From NCBI GenBank assembly GCA_937921775.1, contig CAKZUK010000243.1, forward strand, positions 1 to 35,137: 35,137 bases of DNA. Direction: 5' to 3'. The notes beneath the pieces were generated by a model. That model searched no databases. It was not told where the DNA came from and saw nothing but the letters and a program-made list of their open reading frames with translations. The position numbers were made by a program, and so were the translations under genes. Positions 30,458-35,137 of this stretch are shown here, piece after piece. This DNA is from an uncultured Saprospiraceae bacterium (GTDB taxonomy: Bacteria; Bacteroidota; Bacteroidia; Chitinophagales; Saprospiraceae). Numbering within the stretch: the stretch's first letter is position 1; each line of letters begins with the position of its first letter.

Positions 30458-30600
30458 AATTTAACTTTTTCCACACTTCCACTACAGTCAGTGCAAACGT
30501 TCAGTCTTCACTATGCTTATTCGCATTCTTGTTAAACCTAACAAAGATCGATAAGCAGCAGAGAAATAAAATTGCTAGTTAGCATTCCAAAAACAAATAA

Positions 30601-30619
30601 CCCCGATTGCAAATCGGGG
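30601..30619. repeat. 8-bp hairpin immediately upstream of hflX
   Basis: CCCCGATT (30601-30608) pairs exactly with AATCGGGG (30612-30619) around a 3-base loop, 20 bases before the hflX ATG. There is no downstream T-run on the plus strand. It may end the envC transcript weakly or lie in the hflX leader and affect translation. Confidence 0.55.
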
Positions 30620-30639
30620 AATAATCTGAAATATAATAT

Positions 30640-31857
30640 ATGAGTAACAACGAATGGAATCTGGGCGATAAGGAAAAAAAAGGCCTGAAAAGAAAAAAAG
30701 AATATGCCCTCCTTGTAGGTTTGATCTATCAAGGACAATCGGAGGAACAAGTTACCGAATACCTAGATGAACTGGAGTTCCTTGCTTTGACTGCGGGAGC
30801 TGTGACGAAGAAGCGGTATGTACAGAAGTTGCAACATCCTGACAAGCGGACTTTTGTGGGTTCTGGTAAGATGGAGGAAATCGCTAAATATGTGGAAGAA
30901 CACGAGGAAATCAGTTTGGTAATTTTTGATGATGACCTTAGCGGAAAACAAGTGGGAATCATCGAAGAGATCTTGAAAGTAAAAATCGTAGATCGTAGTA
31001 CACTTATCCTTGACATTTTTGCAAGCAGAGCACAAACTGCGCAGGCAAAAACACAGGTGGATCTGGCACAAATGATGTATCTACTTCCTCGACTACGTGG
31101 ACTTTGGACGCACCTTGAGCGCCAGCGAGGTGGAATCGGGATGAGAGGACCGGGTGAAAAGGAAATTGAAACGGATAGACGTATCGTAAGAGATAAGATT
31201 GCCTTACTCAAAAAGAAATTGGAAAAGATTGATTTACAAAATTTCACTCGTCGAAAGAACCGTGGTGACCTCATTCGTGTATCTTTAGTTGGGTACACCA
31301 ATGTTGGTAAATCTACTTTGATGAACCGAATTAGTAAGTCCGATGTCTTTGCTGAAAACAAACTATTTGCGACACTTGACACTACCGTCCGAAAAGTGGT
31401 CTTCGGCACCATGCCTTTTCTACTTTCGGATACAGTTGGTTTCATTCGAAAACTACCGCATCACTTAATTGAAAGTTTTAAATCTACATTGGATGAAGTT
31501 CGCGAAAGCGACTTACTATTACACGTGGTAGACATAGCCCATCCGCAGTACGAAGATCATATTGCTACTGTCAACAAAACCTTGCTTGAACTAAACGTAC
31601 AAGACAAACCCGTTTTGTATATTTTCAATAAAATTGACTTGTATCGCGAAAAATATTTTGACGATTACCTAGAAAGTGAGGTTAAAGAAAACATTGAAAC
31701 GGAGCTTCAGCAAAACCTGAGAAATCAATACGACGCTGATAATATTTTTGTATCCGCCATCACTAAAGAAAATATCAGTGAGCTACGGGAGAAGATGCAG
31801 AAATTGATTTTAGATTTGTATGAGGTACGGTATCCTTATCAAGCTAAGCTTTGGTAG
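30640..31857 (+). CDS. hflX: Ribosome-associated GTPase HflX
   Basis: GTPase that binds the 50S subunit and splits stalled or hibernating ribosomes, especially under heat stress. The 405 residues begin with the HflX N-terminal domain (about 20-130, including HPDKRTFVGSGKMEEI), then a helical linker with the family signature RGGIGMRGPGEKEIETDRR (162-180), then the G domain: P-loop GYTNVGKS 218-225, switch Thr in TLDTT, DTVGF with Asp264, NKID 330-333. A short C-terminal domain follows. The length fits the family. It starts at ATG, 182 bases after the envC stop. A short C/G hairpin lies just upstream of the start. Confidence 0.97.
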   Translation: MSNNEWNLGDKEKKGLKRKKEYALLVGLIYQGQSEEQVTEYLDELEFLALTAGAVTKKRYVQKLQHPDKRTFVGSGKMEEIAKYVEEHEEISLVIFDDDLSGKQVGIIEEILKVKIVDRSTLILDIFASRAQTAQAKTQVDLAQMMYLLPRLRGLWTHLERQRGGIGMRGPGEKEIETDRRIVRDKIALLKKKLEKIDLQNFTRRKNRGDLIRVSLVGYTNVGKSTLMNRISKSDVFAENKLFATLDTTVRKVVFGTMPFLLSDTVGFIRKLPHHLIESFKSTLDEVRESDLLLHVVDIAHPQYEDHIATVNKTLLELNVQDKPVLYIFNKIDLYREKYFDDYLESEVKENIETELQQNLRNQYDADNIFVSAITKENISELREKMQKLILDLYEVRYPYQAKLW

Positions 31858-31922
31858 AGTGATCATACCGCTGCCTTGTCAGATCGCTGTACGGTGAGGT
31901 CGTCTCGTTTATGACCAGTTTG

Positions 31923-31952
31923 ATCGCCGCCTTGGGCGATGATCTTAATTTT
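31923..31952 (+). terminator. Probable hflX terminator
   Basis: ATCGCC (31923-31928) pairs with GGCGAT (31935-31940) and is followed by TCTTAATTTTTG. It is a short but plausible intrinsic terminator between hflX and the M29 peptidase gene. Confidence 0.5.
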
Positions 31953-31972
31953 TGAATTAACAAAATTAGACA

Positions 31973-33073
31973 ATGAATAACATTCTATCCAAATACGCCA
32001 ATCTACTAGTCAAGTACTGCGTAGAAATAAAACCTGGCGACAAACTACTCGTCAAAAGTACAACGCTAGCGGAGCCACTTATCCGTGAAGTGTATCGCGA
32101 GGCGATAAAGGCTGGAGCACATGTAGAGATAGATTTGGAATTTCGTGGAAAGCGAAAAATATTTCTGGATGAAGCAGGCGACGAGCAGTTAGATTATGTA
32201 TCTCCCTTTTTTAAAAAAGCGATGAATGACTTTGATGCCTACCTTTACATCCGTGCTCCTTTCAATCTTTTTGAGAATAGTGGTACCAATGGAGACAAGG
32301 CAAAAAGAGCTAGCAAAGCATTGTCCGAAATAAATCAAACGTATTTTAGTCGAACAGCAACTCGTGATTTAAAACGTAACCTGTGTCAGTACCCTACGAT
32401 GGCTGCTGCACAAAATGCGGGTATGTCATTGGAAGATTACGAACAATTTGTCTTCAATGCCTGTAATCTTTTTAAGGATGATCCGGTATCAGAGTGGTTG
32501 GCTGTTCGTAAGCATCAACAGCAAATTGTAGACGTGCTCAACTCGCGCGAAAAGATTCACTACAAAGGAGAGGGAATCGATATACAATTTTCTACAAAAG
32601 GCCGTACTTGGATTAACTCTGATGGGCAAACGAATATGCCTTCTGGAGAAGTGTACACTTCACCGGTAGAGGACTCCGTAAATGGCGTAGTTCATTTTTC
32701 TTATCCTTGCATTTACATGGGTAACGAAGTAGAAGATGTCACTTTGTGGGTAAAAGATGGTTTTATTGAAAAGTGGGAAGCAAAACGTGGAAAAAACTTC
32801 CTCGATCACATTTTTAGTATAGAGGGCACGCGCCGTTTTGGGGAAGCTGCAGTAGGTACAAACTACAACATTCAGCAAATGACAAAGAATATTCTCTTTG
32901 ACGAGAAGATTGGAGGTACCGTGCACATGGCAATTGGCCAAAGTTACCTACAATGTGGCGGCAAAAATACTTCATCTGTACACTGGGATATGATCGGAAA
33001 TATGAAGAATGGAGGGGAAATATACGCCGATGATGAAAAGATTTACGAAAGCGGGCGTTTTTTATTTGTTTAA
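31973..33073 (+). CDS. M29-family aminopeptidase
   Basis: Cytoplasmic metallo-aminopeptidase of the AmpS/AmpT/PepS family, 366 residues, removing N-terminal amino acids during peptide turnover. There is no signal peptide. The metal ligands fit the family spacing: Glu226 (NMPSGEVYTSP), Glu291 (RRFGEAAVGTN), His318 (GGTVHMAIGQSY), then His337 and Asp339 (SSVHWDMI). The N-terminal half (to about 180) is the substrate-side domain. It starts at ATG and is 366 residues against about 370-410 in relatives. It lies between hflX and the DEDD-like gene and is probably transcribed alone. Confidence 0.95.
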   Translation: MNNILSKYANLLVKYCVEIKPGDKLLVKSTTLAEPLIREVYREAIKAGAHVEIDLEFRGKRKIFLDEAGDEQLDYVSPFFKKAMNDFDAYLYIRAPFNLFENSGTNGDKAKRASKALSEINQTYFSRTATRDLKRNLCQYPTMAAAQNAGMSLEDYEQFVFNACNLFKDDPVSEWLAVRKHQQQIVDVLNSREKIHYKGEGIDIQFSTKGRTWINSDGQTNMPSGEVYTSPVEDSVNGVVHFSYPCIYMGNEVEDVTLWVKDGFIEKWEAKRGKNFLDHIFSIEGTRRFGEAAVGTNYNIQQMTKNILFDEKIGGTVHMAIGQSYLQCGGKNTSSVHWDMIGNMKNGGEIYADDEKIYESGRFLFV

Positions 33074-33164
33074 TTCATTACCTTTGCTGGTAGATTACTA
33101 CAATATTTAATATATTGGGGTGTCATTACCAATAACTTGTTTTATTTAACTTACTATTTTAGCC

Positions 33165-33890
33165 GTGGACAACATTGCATTCTTAGAACTCAAATACGGA
33201 AACATTTACGGAGGATACCCAAACTTTTACGCAATTAGCGAAGTATCACTCTTAGTTTTCGAGCCAACAACAAACCGAATTTTCCTTGAAAGCATGAATG
33301 TAGGTGCTGACGTGGACATCGTGAACGTATTCTCAAAGACCAACGAACTAGGTAACACTATCGGAAAAGTCAGAGAGGTATACAACATGAGATCCCGACG
33401 TACCAAACCTTTCGACGAAGAATTCCAACTCAACGAGAGAGAACTCGATCAAGCCTTTTATTTCCTCCGACCTGGGAAGAAATGGGTGAAAGGGTTTTTC
33501 ATGAAAAACTTCCGAAAATATCGCTTCCGTGATATCATCACTTTTGATGGTCGTAGAGACATTTTCCTATGCGAAAAATCCTTCGTGGATTTCCATGGAA
33601 AATTCATCCAGGATCTTCAAAAAGATATCACTAAAGAAACCAACTACTTGTTCTCCTTGAACAAGCTGGCGAAGGTCATTGGTTTCGCCGTGAGTGATAC
33701 ACATATTCGCTCCAACAACTGCCAATACCGTTTGCACCCGATTGCAGCGAAGCAGATTGTTCCTAAGTCAGCGGCTTGGGATGCAGCTCGCCTTTTGATG
33801 GTGCATCAGGAGTTTAGAGAGCACCATGACGACTTCTTGATGAAGGCGGCATTATTGCTTAACAAAATTGAAATGACTAAGAAGGATTAA
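33165..33890 (+). CDS. Divergent DEDD-exonuclease-fold protein with degraded active site
   Basis: Not assigned to a named family. The 241 residues follow the layout of DEDDh exonucleases but lack several catalytic residues. Motif I, normally DxE, reads FLELK (Glu8, Lys10), followed by the usual EVSLLVFE strand. Motif II is kept as TFDGRRDIFL (Asp132). An Asp150-containing QDLQKDI matches the strand after motif II. Motif III is SAAWDAARLL with Asp206, but the His normally five residues earlier is Lys. The protein may bind nucleic acid without cutting it, or use a changed site. The start is GTG at 33165; an in-frame stop lies 18 bases upstream. There is no signal peptide. The gene is followed by a clear terminator. 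The CDS is secure; the fold is an inference by eye. Confidence 0.75.
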   Translation: MDNIAFLELKYGNIYGGYPNFYAISEVSLLVFEPTTNRIFLESMNVGADVDIVNVFSKTNELGNTIGKVREVYNMRSRRTKPFDEEFQLNERELDQAFYFLRPGKKWVKGFFMKNFRKYRFRDIITFDGRRDIFLCEKSFVDFHGKFIQDLQKDITKETNYLFSLNKLAKVIGFAVSDTHIRSNNCQYRLHPIAAKQIVPKSAAWDAARLLMVHQEFREHHDDFLMKAALLLNKIEMTKKD

Positions 33891-33917
33891 TTCTTTTTTG
33901 TCTTTAGGATATAAAAA

Positions 33918-33954
33918 CCCCAGGCTCTTAGTTGAGCTTGGGATTTTTTGTTTT
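33918..33954 (+). terminator. Intrinsic terminator of the DEDD-like gene
   Basis: CCCAGGCTC (33919-33927) pairs with GAGCTTGGG (33934-33942) with one G-U pair and a 6-base loop, followed by ATTTTTTGTTTT. It is a typical intrinsic terminator about 25 bases beyond the stop. Confidence 0.88.
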
Positions 33955-34050
33955 AGCTTAATTTAGGCAATACTCAGCCGGTGCTACTATAAAAGTATTC
34001 TTTTCAATTGGCAACTATAGCCAAATCGAAAGAATGTAGGCGACTTAGCT

Positions 34051-34118
34051 CAGCAATCACTGGCCGTTCCGCCGAAGTGTCTGTCTCCTTAGCCAAATAG
34101 ATCAGACAGGCTTATCGA
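34051..34118 (-). repeat. Diverged intergenic repeat, copy 2
   Basis: It aligns by eye with 5355-5432, from CAGCAATCACTGGC through CGAAGTGTCTGTCT to CTTATCGA. Internal GTCTGTCT and AGACAG arms could pair. Like copy 1 it lies just downstream of a minus-strand gene in the same orientation. Part of it (CCGCCGAAGTGTCTGTC) also resembles the left end of the segment at 13620-13640. Confidence 0.4.
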
Positions 34119-34195
34119 CCTTCTAATTCACAAATGAGATTAACAAATTGAGCGACGCACACTGAGCAAAGCCGAAGTAGACATAAAAGTCCAGC

Positions 34196-35137
34196 TTACC
34201 GCTTCAAATATTCCTCAGTCAAAACGTTTTCCGGCGTTTCCTGCGTCCAATAAATATTGACAATCCACCAGCGCTTACCATCATTCAATAGTTGGATACT
34301 GTTGATCCCTCGCATAAACGGCGCTTCATCTTTTTCAGATTTGAAAGCTTCATAGGTACTAAAGACTTGTGTCATACTCCCAAAAGTTTCTACCTTTCGG
34401 AAAATCTCTTTTTCAAAAAAACCATTTTCCACCAACCACTTTCCCGTCAACTGTACGTAATCAGCAGGAGCCATGTAGCTACAGCTAACTTTACCCTTTC
34501 TGTTTTTACTGGAAGGGATCAGCTTCGCATCTGACTTAAACAAATAACGAAACAAATCCCAGTCGCGCTCCTCCCCTGCTTCACCAGAAATGACACCGTA
34601 TAAGTTCTCAAGAATACTATCTAGACTGGCTACTTTTGTCAGGTATAGACCATCAAGTTGTTCTTGTGTTTTTGTTATTGGTTCAACTGGATTTTCGAGG
34701 CGTTGAAAATCTTTGGCAGTTACTTCATGGCCATTAATATTTCCAGTGTCCCAATCTTGAGTGATTTTCCAAATACCAGCTATCTTTTTCAGGACTACAT
34801 GGAATCGTCCATAATATTCTTCCGACTTTCCTTCTTTTGTAATTCGCAGCATTTTATAATAACCAACTTCGTAGGCAACATCCGTTGAATGGATTCTGTG
34901 TTCAAACTGAAATTCAAGTTGATGCTTGAGCTTATCTTCCCTGTTAAAATTTTTCTGAATTCCTTCTCGGAAGGCCTCTCCTTTTTTAATTCCACCCCAC
35001 TTCGTTATTCGCAGCACATCCTCGGTATGCAAGGCGATGTACTGCCCCGCATCATAATTTGCGTAAGCTTCTTTAAATGGCTCCCAAACTTGTTCGTCTA
35101 TTTCTTTGGAGAAGTCTGGTTTTGTTTCGCTTTGCGC
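34196..35137 (-). CDS. Exported protein with two NTF2/SnoaL-like domains (5' end outside window)
   Basis: The frame stays open to the right edge, so the start lies outside; 313 codons are visible. The first visible residues, AQSETKPDFSKE, look like the cleavage region of a signal peptide, suggesting that only the signal sequence is missing and that the protein is periplasmic or secreted. From there, VWEPFKEAYANYDAGQYIAL begins an NTF2/SnoaL-like domain (about 12-150), and after a linker a second domain of similar type follows (about 170-305, SILENLYGVISGEAGEERDW to RWWIVNIYWTQE). Such domains occur in ketosteroid-isomerase-like enzymes and in small-molecule binders; no catalytic residues can be assigned. 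A shorter TTG start at 35032 is possible but would cut the first helix. Confidence 0.82.
   Translation of the reverse strand, partial: AQSETKPDFSKEIDEQVWEPFKEAYANYDAGQYIALHTEDVLRITKWGGIKKGEAFREGIQKNFNREDKLKHQLEFQFEHRIHSTDVAYEVGYYKMLRITKEGKSEEYYGRFHVVLKKIAGIWKITQDWDTGNINGHEVTAKDFQRLENPVEPITKTQEQLDGLYLTKVASLDSILENLYGVISGEAGEERDWDLFRYLFKSDAKLIPSSKNRKGKVSCSYMAPADYVQLTGKWLVENGFFEKEIFRKVETFGSMTQVFSTYEAFKSEKDEAPFMRGINSIQLLNDGKRWWIVNIYWTQETPENVLTEEYLKR

Larger units (their letters stand above)
33891..34195. other. Intergenic region between convergent genes
   Basis: No credible gene is present. It contains the terminator at 33918-33954 and the diverged repeat at 34051-34118. I see no separate intrinsic terminator for the minus-strand NTF2-like gene unless the repeat itself serves that purpose. 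Confidence 0.6.

Noticed and set aside
30729..31445. Long minus-strand open frame (238 codons) opposite hflX
   Set aside because: It lies fully within the strongly conserved hflX gene, its translation is Ser/Arg-rich low-complexity sequence typical of an antisense shadow, and it has no family resemblance.

Overview
The window looks like ordinary chromosomal DNA from a member of the phylum Bacteroidota, probably from the Saprospiria (Saprospiraceae/Lewinella-like) lineage. The supporting evidence is type IX secretion (T9SS) C-terminal sorting domains on three secreted proteins, lineage-typical families (DUF4212, DUF4292, EnvC-like M23, short CC-motif OmpA proteins), the absence of Shine-Dalgarno sequences, TAnnTTTG-type promoter elements, and an AT-rich background. 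The genus is a guess. I see no tRNA or rRNA genes, CRISPR arrays, transposases, phage genes or restriction/defence genes. I found 24 protein genes; two are cut by the window ends (beta-galactosidase at the left, a tandem NTF2-like protein at the right).

Layout. 1-3102: GH2 beta-galactosidase (+). 3173-7595: an acetate uptake and activation module on the minus strand (DUF4212 small subunit, Na+/solute symporter, acetyl-CoA synthetase). 7772-10469: secreted M28 peptidase and an exported sugar isomerase-like protein (+). 10590-14548: alpha/beta hydrolase lipoprotein, acyl-CoA dehydrogenase, a membrane-anchored coiled-coil protein and an OmpA-family protein (all -). 14813-18709: a large secreted M36 fungalysin-type metallopeptidase (-). 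19104-21932: the conserved acpP-fabF-rnc group (-). 22358-23794: pyruvate kinase (+), divergent from acpP. 24068-30457: an envelope cluster on + (sugar nucleotidyltransferase, TPR protein, a short T9SS protein, DUF4292 lipoprotein, EnvC-like murein hydrolase activator). 30640-33890: hflX, an M29 aminopeptidase and a divergent DEDD-exonuclease-like protein (+). 34196-35137: the NTF2-like protein (-).

Functionally the window combines housekeeping (fatty acid synthesis, RNA processing, glycolysis, a ribosome-associated GTPase, envelope biogenesis) with polymer- and protein-degrading secreted enzymes and acetate scavenging. This fits an aerobic heterotroph living on macromolecules.

I did not find a convincing undescribed multi-gene system. 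The less ordinary material is mainly intergenic: a nested GC-rich palindrome at 10476-10576; a roughly 90-base segment bracketed by 13-base direct repeats at the 3' end of the OmpA gene; a pair of similar, diverged intergenic repeats about 29 kb apart; and an interleaved inverted-repeat (pseudoknot-type) arrangement plus a perfect hairpin at the 5' end of the RNase III gene. Among proteins, the most interesting are the DEDD-like protein with a degraded active site, an OmpA protein that appears to contain two OmpA-type domains, and the T9SS protein gene placed inside the envelope cluster.
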